From: Clostridia bacterium
GTDB taxonomy: Bacteria; Bacillota; Clostridia; Oscillospirales; Acutalibacteraceae
Assembly (NCBI GenBank): GCA_017431035.1
Contig: JAFRLW010000020.1
Coordinates: 1 to 55,729, forward strand
DNA: 55,729 nucleotides
Reading direction: 5' to 3'
Below are positions 1-8,821 of the stretch, piece by piece (position 1 is the first letter of the stretch; every line of letters begins with the position of its first letter). A model generated the notes under the pieces. The model did no database searches and had not been told where the DNA came from. It saw nothing but the letters and a program-made list of their open reading frames with translations. Position numbers and translations under genes: made by a program.

Positions 1-1418
1 TATAACAATAAAAGCAAACGGTCATACTCCGGGCGCTATCGTTAAAAGAAAACGAAGTTTCCGCTTCTTGTACTGTTGACGGCGGATATGATAATGTAGT
101 TTATTGCACGGTATGTAATGCGGAACTTAGCCGTGAGCATATAACAATTGATAAGATACCTCATAATTATATTACTACGGTAACCGAGAGAACCTGTACC
201 GAAGGCGGATACACAACCCATACCTGTTCGGTTTGCGGTGATAGTTATATTACCGACGAAGTACCTGCTTCGGGACATAACTGGGATAGCGGCGTAGTAA
301 CAAAGGCGGCTACTTGTACCGAAAGCGGTATCATAACTTATACTTGTCAAAATGACCCTACTCATACAAAAGAAGAAGTTATAAACCCCACCTCACACAA
401 CCTTAAAACGAGATGCGAAAATAAAATAGCCCCCACCTGTACTGCAAACGGAAGCGTGGTAAAGGTTACATATTGTACAGTATGTCAAACCGAAATCAGC
501 CGCACAACCGAAGTTTTGACGGCACTCGGTCATAGCCCGTCCGGTACAATAAGTATATATAATAAAGGACACGGCTATAGATGTACCCGTTGCGGAGAGA
601 TAGAACTTTTTGACCATACCTATGGCGAGGGAACTTGTGTAAGAGAAGCCACCTACGCCTTAAAAGGTAAGTACGAAAGCGTATGTACCGTATGCGGTTA
701 TAAAGGCTATTATGAAACTAAAGCTTTAGAGATAGAGGGCGAAATAGTAGACGGCGTTTACTATGAAAACGGCGTTCCCACCCATAAAGGACTTATCCTT
801 ATGGAAGACGGATATTATTACTATATCGACGCTAATGGTAATCTTGTTAAAAACACTACAAGATTTGTCGGCAACAAGTGGGCAAATTCAGGCGTTAAAG
901 CAGGCGAATATACCTTTGATGAAAACGGAAAAATGGTAGTAAATACTACTGTAGAGCCTACCGACAGAGAGGGCATAATTGACGGTATTTATTATGAGTT
1001 TAATGAGCCTGTACATAAGGGTGTCATCAAAGTAGACGAAGATTACTACTATGTAAAATCACTCGGTATTGTTGTTAAGAATACAACTAAATATATAAAC
1101 AAACAGTATTCAAACGGAATAATTGAGCCGGGTACCTATGAGATAGATGAAAACGGCAAGATTATAAACCCGAAGGTAGTAGGCGAGGAGCCGGTAATTG
1201 ATACATCCCTTAACGGAATAGTAGGCGACTACTACTATGTTGACGGAATACCGACCCACGTTGGCTTTATCAAGATAGGCGACTATTATTACTACATTGA
1301 GTCGGGCGGTAAGGTAGTAAAGAACAAAACAAGATTTGTTTATAACAATATGACAAACGGATTACTACCGCAAGGCTTCTACTCCTTCGACGCAGAAGGC
1401 CACGCAAATGTGAAATAA
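1..1418 (+). CDS. Cys-rich repeat surface protein, 5'-partial, with apparent frameshift
   Basis: The gene enters the window from the left. The reading frame is open from base 2 to about 44 and then continues one frame over from about 45 to the TAA at 1416-1418. A run of four A where three would keep the frame (about 44-47) explains this: with one A removed, the repeat reads on smoothly (GHTPGAIVKENEV). The N-terminal part consists of repeats carrying CxxC pairs (YCTVCNAEL, TCSVCGDSY, YCTVCQTEI, CTVCGYKGY). The C-terminal part holds three repeats of about 70 residues (roughly 735-950, 966-1172, 1209-1415) with a shared GxYYxxGxPTHxG...YYYI...VKN.TR pattern, resembling wall- or glucan-binding style repeats. 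No LPXTG-type signal is visible at the C-terminus. The function is unknown; a secreted or surface role is inferred. The frameshift could be real or a sequencing error. Confidence 0.7.
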
Positions 1419-1447
1419 AAAAATCGCCCTTCGGGGCGATTTTTTTA
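1419..1447 (+). terminator. Rho-independent terminator of the surface-protein gene
   Basis: An 8-bp stem AATCGCCC (1422-1429) and GGGCGATT (1434-1441) with a TTCG tetraloop is followed by a T run. It starts directly after the stop codon. Confidence 0.92.
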
Positions 1448-1458
1448 TCAGATATTAT

Positions 1459-1525
1459 GTAGGGCAGGCGCTCTGCTCCTGCCGTTTATAATATAAAACG
1501 GGCTGTCGAGGGCGCCAGCCCCTAC
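1459..1525. repeat. Paired inverted intergenic repeat
   Basis: Two related units face each other: 1459-1484 on plus (GTAGGGCAGGCGCTC...) and 1499-1525 read on minus (GTAGGGGCTGGCGCCC...). Both follow a GTAGGG(G)-x-GGCGC-TC-...-CCG pattern. They lie between two convergent terminators. From memory, GTAGGGGC-type intergenic repeats are common in Clostridia genomes; no second copy was noticed elsewhere in this window. Confidence 0.6.
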
Positions 1526-1533
1526 GGTAAGGA

Positions 1534-1559
1534 AAAACGGGCGGAAAACCGCCCGTTTT
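1534..1559 (-). terminator. Rho-independent terminator of the serS-sortase-larA run
   Basis: An 11-bp perfect stem (AAAACGGGCGG at 1534-1544 with CCGCCCGTTTT at 1549-1559) has an AAAA loop. Read on minus it follows the larA-like stop and ends in a T run, closing the minus-strand transcript. Confidence 0.88.
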
Positions 1560-1562
1560 ATA

Positions 1563-2816
1563 TTATTTATTATTTACTCTCGGCAAGGTTGAGCCGCCGT
1601 ATGGCATAGCGATAACTGTGGCGTTTTCGCCATATTTTTTTATAGCGTCGTCAAAGGCTGACTGAACACTCTTATACGGTTTCATAAAAATGCTTTTTAC
1701 TAATTCTTCGTCAAGTTCGCTTACAAGATATATATCGGCGTTTTGAAGTACCATAGCGATAGCAGCCGCCTTATGTCCGCCGAGTTTGAACTCTTTTCTT
1801 ATTCTCTTTATTAGGCTGTCGGGCGTTTTTGCGGTAGTTATCCACTCTTCAAAAGTCTTTTCGCCAAGTCCCTCTTTGCAGGAGCCGACAAGAATTACCG
1901 TTCCGCCTTTTTTGACGGCGTGTTTGGCATTATCAAGCGCTTTTTGGGTTTGATAAAGATTCAGGTCTTTCGGCGCTCCGCCTTGAGAAACTATAACGAT
2001 ATCCGCTCTTTCCTTTATGGGTTTTAAGTACATTTTATCAAGGTATGAACAAGCGGTACGGTGCGCCTTTACGGCGTCGCCTGCGGCGGCAAAGACAATG
2101 TTTTTCTTTTCGTCTAAAACAACATTAACAATAAAGTCAACGCCCACCATTTTTCCCGCTTCTTCAATGTCACGGCGAATAGGATTATCGATTATATTTC
2201 CGGCACAAGCCTTCTCGTCCACCATAAGCGAGTGGTTTTTTTGTATGGCGTCCCTTGTAGAAACACCCGGCATTATCGCCTTAACACCGCCTGAATAACC
2301 TGCAAAATAGTGGTATTCCACGTTGCCGAGACAAATCCTTATATCAGCGTTTGCCACCTTTTCGCAAATATCAACGGGGGTCCCGTTTTTTGTGTATCCA
2401 AAGTGCTTAAATCCAAAATCGGTAGAGTCGGCAAGAGCTATCTCTTTTGCGGCTTTTTCTCCGGCTAAATGCTCTTTTTCCTCTACTGTTTGTTTTCGGT
2501 GATTGCCAAGCGCAAAAATCAGCGTGATATCCTCTTTTTTCACACCGCCTTCATATAACTCTTCAAGCAAAGAGGGCATAATGTGGTAGGTGGGAAGAGG
2601 TCTTGTGATATCGCTTGTGACTATAGCAACGGTGTTGCCCGGCTTTACAATATCTTTAAGCCTTTTTGAGCCTATCGGGTTAAGTATGGCGTCTTTCACC
2701 GCTTCTTCGTTTAAGAGTTTATGCTCTATCTTTGTCGCTCTTAATACGTCTATAAGGTTATTATCATTAACCTCTACAGTCTCTACGGTTTTGCCAAATC
2801 CAAATTGAAGTTCCAT
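1563..2816 (-). CDS. LarA-family nickel-dependent racemase (DUF2088)
   Basis: A 417-residue protein of the LarA family, which racemises or epimerises 2-hydroxyacids using a nickel-pincer nucleotide cofactor. Visible signatures are SDITRPLP (68-75), GNHR (104-107) and the block HYFAGYSGGVKAIMPG. H106, H169, K179 and H195 have the same relative spacing as H108, H174, K184 and H200 recalled for Lactobacillus LarA, so the cofactor lysine and metal-binding histidines appear intact. It is the last gene of a run after serS and sortase, 13 bases downstream of the sortase stop. No larB, larC or larE cofactor genes lie in the window. The substrate could be lactate or another 2-hydroxyacid, since the family is broader than lactate racemase. 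Confidence 0.85.
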   Translation of the reverse strand: MELQFGFGKTVETVEVNDNNLIDVLRATKIEHKLLNEEAVKDAILNPIGSKRLKDIVKPGNTVAIVTSDITRPLPTYHIMPSLLEELYEGGVKKEDITLIFALGNHRKQTVEEKEHLAGEKAAKEIALADSTDFGFKHFGYTKNGTPVDICEKVANADIRICLGNVEYHYFAGYSGGVKAIMPGVSTRDAIQKNHSLMVDEKACAGNIIDNPIRRDIEEAGKMVGVDFIVNVVLDEKKNIVFAAAGDAVKAHRTACSYLDKMYLKPIKERADIVIVSQGGAPKDLNLYQTQKALDNAKHAVKKGGTVILVGSCKEGLGEKTFEEWITTAKTPDSLIKRIRKEFKLGGHKAAAIAMVLQNADIYLVSELDEELVKSIFMKPYKSVQSAFDDAIKKYGENATVIAMPYGGSTLPRVNNK

Positions 2817-2829
2817 TTTAATTCCCTTA

Positions 2830-3600
2830 TTACTTAGTTTTAATGTCTTCTACAAGTTTTGCTACGACAATGTATCTAAGATCATCTGAATAGTTATCCG
2901 TGCAGGTTGAGAGCACAAGTAACTTGTCTCCCCATTTCGGTACGGCGCTTTGTTCAACAAATGCGGTGTAAATTGTCTTGGGGTTGACACAGTCGTTTAC
3001 AAAACTGTTGAAATCCTCTTCTTTATTAAAATCAAAAGAGTTCAGTATATGTCTACTGTCATAGGTAAACGCCGAAAAAATCTCATACTTTAACACGTGA
3101 CCCGGCGTGCATACCGTCAAATTGCGATTTGCATTAAAGAAATCGGCGTCACGGTATTTCCTGAGTTCCGAAAACATTTCCGAGCCTGCTCTGGTGTTAT
3201 GGCCGTAAAGCACGGTACAGTTATCGCTGAAGTCTTCGGCATTTGCTTTTTGCATATAAATACTTCCGGCAAACTTCGGATTTCTGAGCCAGTCGTGGTC
3301 AAGATAAAAGTCGTCATCAGTTTCATCACCCGGACGAAGAACAGGGTTGTCAACTACTGTTCCGTCTATGGTTATATAGCCTACAACATCGCTGTTTTGC
3401 GCCTTTAGTTCGTCAAACTTTATCGGGTTTTCAGGCAGTTCGCCCGACGTGGTAGAACTGATAGAGTTTGTGTTTTTACTGTTTTTATAACTCTTGTCGG
3501 GAAAACCTTTTATTAAAAGAATAACAGCACAAACTAAAAATACAGCGCCGAAAACTATCATTAAAACAAGTGATATTCTTTTTTTCTTTTGATTATCCAT
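2830..3600 (-). CDS. Class B sortase
   Basis: A 256-residue membrane-anchored transpeptidase predicted to attach surface proteins to peptidoglycan. An N-terminal signal anchor spans about 9-30 after a KKKR cluster. The sortase fold follows with all three catalytic residues visible: H134 (LYGHNTRAG), C233 (VLSTCTD) and R242 (DDLRYIVVAK). The TLxTC-like motif and the long distance between His and Cys fit class B. The start ATG has AGGG about 9 bases upstream and is 5 bases after serS. No obvious substrate with a sorting signal is encoded nearby, so this may be a housekeeping or general class B enzyme. Confidence 0.9.
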   Translation of the reverse strand: MDNQKKKRISLVLMIVFGAVFLVCAVILLIKGFPDKSYKNSKNTNSISSTTSGELPENPIKFDELKAQNSDVVGYITIDGTVVDNPVLRPGDETDDDFYLDHDWLRNPKFAGSIYMQKANAEDFSDNCTVLYGHNTRAGSEMFSELRKYRDADFFNANRNLTVCTPGHVLKYEIFSAFTYDSRHILNSFDFNKEEDFNSFVNDCVNPKTIYTAFVEQSAVPKWGDKLLVLSTCTDNYSDDLRYIVVAKLVEDIKTK

Positions 3601-3605
3601 AAAAA

Positions 3606-4916
3606 TCAGCCCTTAAAAACTTTTTTAGCCTTAATAAACTCAGTTCCGCCCATATAGGGTTGTAATGCTTTCGGAATTTTTATACCGTAATATTCACCGT
3701 CAAAGGTGAGGTTGTTTTCAAGAAGTGCTATCAGCATACGAGGGGGAGCCACAACGGTGTTATTAAGGGTGTGAGCCAAATATTTTTGACCGTCCTCGCC
3801 TTTAACCTTTATGCCGAGTCTTCTCGCCTGAGCGTCACCGAGGTTAGAACAAGAGCAAACCTCAAAATATTTCTTTTGTTTCGGACTCCATGCCTCAACA
3901 TCATAGGATTTAACCTTAAGGTCGGCAAGGTCGCCGGTGCAACATTCAAGTGTTCTGACAGGAATATCAAGACTGCGGAACAGTTCAACCGAATAACTCC
4001 ACATTTTGTTAAACCAGTCCATACTTTCTTCCGGTTTGCAAATAACTATCATTTCCTGCTTTTCAAACTGGTGTATACGGTAAATACCTCTTTCTTCAAT
4101 ACCGTGCGCACCCTTTTCTTTTCTGAAACAGGGGGAATAACTTGTAAGTGTCAGGGGGAGTTTTTCTTCAGGTGTTATGGTGTCGATAAACTTACCTATC
4201 ATAGAGTGTTCGCTTGTACCGATAAGATAAAGGTCTTCACCCTCTATTTTATACATCATGGCGTCCATTTCTTCAAAACTCATAACGCCGGTCACAACGT
4301 TGCTTCTGATCATAAAGGGCGGAATACAATAGCAAAAGCCCTTATTTATCATAAAATCTCTCGCATATGCCGTAACGGCGGAATGCATACGGGCAATATC
4401 GCCCATAAGATAATAAAATCCCTCGCCGGCGACTCTACCTGCCGACTCTTTGTCAATTCCGTCAAAAAGTGCCATAATATCGGTGTGGTAGGGAATTGGG
4501 AAATCGGGATTAGTCTGCTCGCCGAACTGCTCAACCTCAACGTTTTCGCTGTCGTCTTTTCCTACGGGAACGCTGCTGTCGACAATGTTCGGTATTTTCA
4601 TTTGAACTTCTCTCACTTTTTGTGTGAGTTCGGTCTCCTTTTCGGCAAGTGCTTTTAATTCGTCAGCCTGGTCGGTGACAAGTTTTTTGATTTTTTCCGC
4701 TTCTTCTTTTTCGCCCTTTGCCATAAGCATACCTATTTGTTTGCTTATTTTGTTTCGGTTGGCTCTAAGGTCGTTTGCTCTGCTTTCACAAGCACGTTTT
4801 TCGTCATATAGTTTTATGACCTCGTCAACAAGCGGTATTTTTTCATCTTTGAACTTTTTTCTTATATTTTCCTTTACAAGTTCAGGATTTTCACAAATAA
4901 ACTTAATATCTAACAT
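3606..4916 (-). CDS. serS: Seryl-tRNA synthetase
   Basis: A class II synthetase charging tRNA-Ser. The N-terminus (MLDIKFICENPELVKENIRKK) and the Arg/Lys/Glu-rich helical hairpin at about 25-105 are the tRNA-binding coiled-coil arm. The class II catalytic core follows (TSEHSMIGKF, FRKEKGAHGIEERGIYRIHQFEK, motif 3 near LNNTVVAPPRMLIALLEN). I start it at the ATG at 4916 because GGGGGA lies about 8 bases upstream; an in-frame TTG at 4931 would place that Shine-Dalgarno inside the gene. The resulting 436 residues are normal for the family. It is the first gene of the serS-sortase-larA run and has its own strong promoter and a leader palindrome. It ends in TGA. Confidence 0.96.
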   Translation of the reverse strand: MLDIKFICENPELVKENIRKKFKDEKIPLVDEVIKLYDEKRACESRANDLRANRNKISKQIGMLMAKGEKEEAEKIKKLVTDQADELKALAEKETELTQKVREVQMKIPNIVDSSVPVGKDDSENVEVEQFGEQTNPDFPIPYHTDIMALFDGIDKESAGRVAGEGFYYLMGDIARMHSAVTAYARDFMINKGFCYCIPPFMIRSNVVTGVMSFEEMDAMMYKIEGEDLYLIGTSEHSMIGKFIDTITPEEKLPLTLTSYSPCFRKEKGAHGIEERGIYRIHQFEKQEMIVICKPEESMDWFNKMWSYSVELFRSLDIPVRTLECCTGDLADLKVKSYDVEAWSPKQKKYFEVCSCSNLGDAQARRLGIKVKGEDGQKYLAHTLNNTVVAPPRMLIALLENNLTFDGEYYGIKIPKALQPYMGGTEFIKAKKVFKG

Positions 4917-4941
4917 TAGATTTTCCCCCAAAGGATAAATT

Positions 4942-4964
4942 ATGGCTTACCGATGATAAGCCAT
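4942..4964 (-). promoter_or_regulatory. 23-nt palindrome in the serS leader
   Basis: Inverted arms ATGGCTTA and TAAGCCAT flank a 7-nt centre. In the sense of serS it starts about +10 from the predicted start of transcription and ends 25 bases before the ATG. It closely matches palindromes at 40848-40870 and 41078-41100. It could be an operator or a leader RNA hairpin; it has no T run and is not a terminator. Confidence 0.6.
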
Positions 4965-4979
4965 TACTCATACATATTA

Positions 4980-5008
4980 ATTATATCACAGTTAGAACTT
5001 TATGTCAA
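4980..5008 (-). promoter_or_regulatory. serS promoter
   Basis: On minus, a consensus TTGACA (5003-5008) and TATAAT (4980-4985) are separated by exactly 17 bases. Predicted start near 4973. Confidence 0.8.
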
Positions 5009-5027
5009 AATATTATATAAATATAGT
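4999..5027 (+). promoter_or_regulatory. Putative promoter of the small orphan gene
   Basis: TTTATG (4999-5004), 17-base spacer, TATAGT (5022-5027), followed 30 bases later by the ATG at 5057. It overlaps the divergent serS -35. Confidence 0.5.
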
Positions 5028-5056
5028 TTACGGTAATAATATATAGGGGTGAAAAT

Positions 5057-5260
5057 ATGAAAAGACGAAAAAGAAGGCATATTATAGTTGTTTCAAGCGG
5101 AATTGAAAACTCGGAGTTTGAAAGAATAGACGAGGGTCACGCTATGAGCGAGTTTGATATTCAAAAAACGGCGGAAAGCGCAAATCTTTATCCCGCCATA
5201 GCGCAAGGTTACCCTGTAAACGGCTTCAAGGACGCTGTAAAAGAGGATAAGTTTGAGTAA
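5057..5260 (+). CDS. Small hypothetical protein (67 aa)
   Basis: I do not recognise this gene. It begins with a very basic stretch (MKRRKRRH), continues with a hydrophobic IIVVSS segment too short for a membrane helix, and ends in an acidic, soluble tail (AVKEDKFE). A good Shine-Dalgarno (AGGGGTG, about 6 bases before the ATG), a candidate promoter and a terminator immediately after the stop support a real single-gene unit. It is divergent from serS and convergent with the PP-loop gene. Confidence 0.6.
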   Translation: MKRRKRRHIIVVSSGIENSEFERIDEGHAMSEFDIQKTAESANLYPAIAQGYPVNGFKDAVKEDKFE

Positions 5261-5262
5261 AA

Positions 5263-5297
5263 AAAGAGGGCAAGGATATTTTTTCCTTGCTCTCTTT
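5263..5297. terminator. Bidirectional terminator
   Basis: A 14-bp stem, AAAGAGGGCAAGGA (5263-5276) with TCCTTGCTCTCTTT (5284-5297), contains one G-T pair. A-rich and T-rich flanks on both sides suit termination of the small plus-strand gene and of the convergent minus-strand operon. Confidence 0.8.
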
Positions 5298-5299
5298 AA

Positions 5300-6547
5300 T
5301 TATCTTTTTTCGATAAAATTAAAACTGCCGTCTTTGCTTATTCTTTTATGGACTAAACCCCTTAAAACTTTACTCTTTTTAAGTATTGCCATAAAAGAAA
5401 ACTTTATATAACCGGGCAAAGCTATTATATAACTTGCAAAGGGAATATGAACATTGTTGCGCTTTGCCTCCGCTTTGCATTCTTTGAACCATTTCCCTTC
5501 CATTTTGGAATAGGGAATATATTCTATTATTTTAGCCACTCTGCCGGCTTTATGCTTTTTGAAATCATCTACGTCAAATACTTTTTTATATTCATCTAAA
5601 AGATTAAGGCTATATAGTTCAAGTTCGGTTCTCAAACATTTAAGACATTTGTTTCCGCAATTATGAAGACTTCCGCTATCGCATACGTTGAGGTAATCTT
5701 TTGTGATAGCGTATTTTGATATTTCTTTTAGTTTTTCAAGTCTAGTTGCCTCACTGCCCGTGGTAAAAAACGTAGTGTTTTCGGTAGAAAGAGCATAGCA
5801 GTTGAGCAAATCATACCCCTCGCTGACACTCAAATCTATCATAAAAGAGTCTAAACTACGGCTTGAGGAAAAATAATAGTTGCGGAATAATTTTTGCAAA
5901 ACGAGTACCGCCGCAAAGCAACGGAAAGTAACCGAGACGTTAAAATCCATCATCAGTATTTCCGAAATATTAGAGTCAACGGGTAAAAAGGTGAGTCCTA
6001 GTTTCTCTGATAGTTCGCCGTAAACCTTGCATTTGTCGGTAAAGCGTTTTCTCGCTTCACTTCCACCATAGTAACCGAGCGCCCCAACGTTAAAAAATGT
6101 CAGGTGAGTAAGATTAAAACTTTTTGTGTTTTGATTACTTAAATTAGAAAAAATAGAGTAAAAAGAGTCAACCCCTGCGGAAATCGCCGTAGCGTTAGAT
6201 GTCGGATTATAAAAGGTGTTAGTGCTTTTAGCCTCTATTTTAACATTTTCTGTGTGTTGTGCGTGGGAAAGAAGGGTTTTTAAGTATAAAGAGTTTATGT
6301 TATAAAGCAGTTTTTCCGATACCGGCGCCATACATTTTATAGGCTCGTTTTTGCTGATAGCAAGAGGAAGAAGTCCTATCAAAAACCCGTCGCACCTGTC
6401 TAGAGTTAGGTATTCTTCAAAGGCTTTCGGAACGGTGAAAAAAAGCGTATTTTTGGTCTTGTCCGAAAACTCAATATCAGCGCAGATTTTTGAAAATGTA
6501 CCGTATTCGTTCGTTTCACTAGTTACGTAGGGCTTTGATATAATCAA
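5300..6547 (-). CDS. PP-loop ATPase-like protein with Cys cluster
   Basis: A 415-residue protein with a PP-loop type ATP-pyrophosphatase motif (TAISAGVDSFYS, about 120-131) and a downstream Cys cluster (CGNKCLKC) in a context that resembles the zinc site and RT motif of QueC-like enzymes (CLRTELEL). This suggests an adenylating enzyme acting on an unknown substrate; the family is common but poorly characterised. The start is TTG at 6547 with AAAGGAG about 9 bases upstream and no ATG nearby. It is the last gene of the thyX-to-PP-loop run, 14 bases after copA. The basic C-terminus (about 375-400) has a hydrophobic stretch. It lacks the hallmarks of LarE or ThiI. Confidence 0.65.
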   Translation of the reverse strand: MIISKPYVTSETNEYGTFSKICADIEFSDKTKNTLFFTVPKAFEEYLTLDRCDGFLIGLLPLAISKNEPIKCMAPVSEKLLYNINSLYLKTLLSHAQHTENVKIEAKSTNTFYNPTSNATAISAGVDSFYSIFSNLSNQNTKSFNLTHLTFFNVGALGYYGGSEARKRFTDKCKVYGELSEKLGLTFLPVDSNISEILMMDFNVSVTFRCFAAVLVLQKLFRNYYFSSSRSLDSFMIDLSVSEGYDLLNCYALSTENTTFFTTGSEATRLEKLKEISKYAITKDYLNVCDSGSLHNCGNKCLKCLRTELELYSLNLLDEYKKVFDVDDFKKHKAGRVAKIIEYIPYSKMEGKWFKECKAEAKRNNVHIPFASYIIALPGYIKFSFMAILKKSKVLRGLVHKRISKDGSFNFIEKR

Positions 6548-6561
6548 TATTTTCAGCTCCT

Positions 6562-8820
6562 TTATTTAGTCTTCTTTTTATCCTTGAAAAAGTTAAGCCT
6601 TAGTGCGTTTGTCACCACGCAGAAAGATGATAAACTCATCGCCGCAGCGCCAAACATCGGATTTAGTGACAAACCGAAAGCGGCGATAAATGCGCCTGCC
6701 GCAAGGGGAATACCGATAATATTATAAATAAATGCCCAAAATAGATTTTCGTGAATATTTCTAAGGGTCGCTTTACTCAAAGATATGGCGGTAACCACGT
6801 CCGAAAGTTTGCTGTTCACAAGCACAACGTCCGCCGCATCTATCGCAACGTCGTTTCCGGCGCCTATGGCGATACCTGTGTCGGCGGTAGTCAGCGCCGG
6901 AGCGTCGTTTATACCGTCGCCCACCATAGCAACCTTTCCGTTCTTTTTAAGGTCACGTATAACCGCTTCTTTGCCGTCGGGTTTTATACCGGCAATAACT
7001 TCGTCAACACCGGCTTCTTTTGCTATAGCCGCCGCAGTTTTTTCGTTGTCGCCCGTGAGCATAACAACCTTTATACCCATATTTTTAAGCCTGTTTATTG
7101 CTTCTTTTGAGTCTTCTTTTATAACGTCTGCAACGGCGATTATGCCGAGAAACTTGTTATCATAAGAGAAATAAAGCGGCGTTTCACCACTATCGGATAT
7201 CTTTTCGGCCATTTTGAGAAACTCTTTATCAATAGAAACCTTTTTTGAAACAAGTTCAAAGTTTCCGCCGAGAAGTTCTGCGTCTTTCTCTTTTGCCGTA
7301 AGTCCATTACCCGAAAGAATTGTGAAATCGGTTACATCTTTTGCCTTCAAACCGTTTTCCTCGCAATATTCCACAATAGCCCTGGCAAGCGGGTGTTCGG
7401 ATTTTTTTTCAAGCGAGTATGCGGTAGTAAGCAGGGTTTCTTTTAAATCCTCTGAAACGGGGTAAACGCCTTTTACTTTAGGTTCGCCCTTTGTTATAGT
7501 TCCCGTTTTGTCAAGGGCTACAACCTTGACCTTTCCTGTTTCTTCAAGAGAAACGGCGGTTTTGAACATTATGCCACGTCTGGCTCCTACTCCGTTGCCT
7601 ACCATAATCGCAACAGGGGTTGCAAGACCCAAAGCGCAGGGGCAACTGATAACAAGTACCGAAATGGCTCTTTGTAGTGCGTAGCCGACACTTTGTCCGA
7701 CAAGCAGCCAAATAACAAAAACAACAACGGAAATGTCTATAACTGTAGGCACAAAAACACCTGAAACTTTATCGGCTATTTTGGCGATAGGCGCCTTTGT
7801 CGCCGCCGCATCGCTTACCATTTTTATAATGCCGGCTATGGTGGTGTTTTCTCCCACCCTTGTTGCCTCGCATACCATATAGCCGTTTTCGTTTATGGTA
7901 GCGGCACTGACCGTGTCGCCTATATTCTTTTCAACAGGGATACTCTCTCCCGTAAGAGCCGATTCGTTTACGGCGCTCATACCTTCTACAACAACGCCGT
8001 CAACCGGAATACTGCTTCCCGGTCTTAAAACAAACTTATCGCCTATTTTAACCTTTTCAACCGGAACCTGTTTTTCCTCGCCGTCAATAAGCAAAACAGC
8101 CGTTTTCGGCGATAATTTCATCAGTTCTTTAAGGGCGTTGGTAGTTCTGCCTTTAGAGATTGACTCAAGCAGTTTACCTACGGTTATAAGGGTGAGTATC
8201 ATAGCGGCGGACTCAAAATAAAACTCGTCCATAAGTGCAATTACTCTTTTACTGTCGCCGGTATGTTCGGCGGCGCTCATAGCAAAAAGGGCATATACGC
8301 TGTAAATAAATGATACGGCAGACCCCATAGCGACAAGAGTATCCATATTCGGCGCCCTGTGTATAAGACCTTTTGCTCCGCTTATAAAAAACTTTTGGTT
8401 AACAACCATAACCGCCGCCGCAAGTATCAGTTCATATATACCCATTGCGACGTGGTTTCCGTCCAAAAAAGGAGGTAGCGGCCAGTTCCACATCATATGT
8501 CCCATAGATACATACATAAGCGGGAGAAGAAGTAAAACTGAGGCTATAAGCCTTTTTATAAGCAGAGGTGTTTCGGTATCGGTTAAGGCGTCGTCATTAT
8601 TTTCGGCGCTACTATTATTATCTTTTTCTAACGAGGCGCCGTATCCTGCGTCTTTTACCGCTTTTATAATAGCGGCAGGCTCGGCGGTTCCCTCAACACC
8701 CATAGAGTTTGTAAGCAGGCTGACAGCGCAACTATCAACGCCTTCTACCGCCATAACCGCCTTTTCAACACGTGCTTGACAGGCGGCGCAACTCATACCT
8801 TTTACTTTGTATTTTTGCAT
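6562..8820 (-). CDS. copA: Copper-exporting P1B-type ATPase
   Basis: A 752-residue membrane pump that moves Cu+ out of the cytoplasm at the expense of ATP. One heavy-metal-associated domain is at the N-terminus (GMSCAACQ, C11 and C14). Transmembrane helices follow from about 88, then the actuator TGES (290-293), the ion-binding CPC in helix 6 (C393, C395, SCPCALGLATP), the phosphorylated D437 in DKTGT, and the nucleotide/hinge motif GDGINDAPAL. The last two helices lie near the C-terminus. All key residues are present. There is no adjacent CopY/CsoR regulator or CopZ chaperone; the gene is embedded between a U32 protein and the PP-loop gene in one transcript. Confidence 0.94.
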   Translation of the reverse strand: MQKYKVKGMSCAACQARVEKAVMAVEGVDSCAVSLLTNSMGVEGTAEPAAIIKAVKDAGYGASLEKDNNSSAENNDDALTDTETPLLIKRLIASVLLLLPLMYVSMGHMMWNWPLPPFLDGNHVAMGIYELILAAAVMVVNQKFFISGAKGLIHRAPNMDTLVAMGSAVSFIYSVYALFAMSAAEHTGDSKRVIALMDEFYFESAAMILTLITVGKLLESISKGRTTNALKELMKLSPKTAVLLIDGEEKQVPVEKVKIGDKFVLRPGSSIPVDGVVVEGMSAVNESALTGESIPVEKNIGDTVSAATINENGYMVCEATRVGENTTIAGIIKMVSDAAATKAPIAKIADKVSGVFVPTVIDISVVVFVIWLLVGQSVGYALQRAISVLVISCPCALGLATPVAIMVGNGVGARRGIMFKTAVSLEETGKVKVVALDKTGTITKGEPKVKGVYPVSEDLKETLLTTAYSLEKKSEHPLARAIVEYCEENGLKAKDVTDFTILSGNGLTAKEKDAELLGGNFELVSKKVSIDKEFLKMAEKISDSGETPLYFSYDNKFLGIIAVADVIKEDSKEAINRLKNMGIKVVMLTGDNEKTAAAIAKEAGVDEVIAGIKPDGKEAVIRDLKKNGKVAMVGDGINDAPALTTADTGIAIGAGNDVAIDAADVVLVNSKLSDVVTAISLSKATLRNIHENLFWAFIYNIIGIPLAAGAFIAAFGLSLNPMFGAAAMSLSSFCVVTNALRLNFFKDKKKTK

Positions 8821-8821
8821 A

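Noticed and set aside
3771-4658. Long open frame on plus opposite serS
   Set aside because: It has no recognisable protein character and lies fully antisense to a clear seryl-tRNA synthetase; it is a shadow frame.
5300-6547. LarE partner for the LarA-family protein
   Set aside because: The PP-loop protein has a QueC-like Cys cluster and lies in a different operon; it does not look like LarE.
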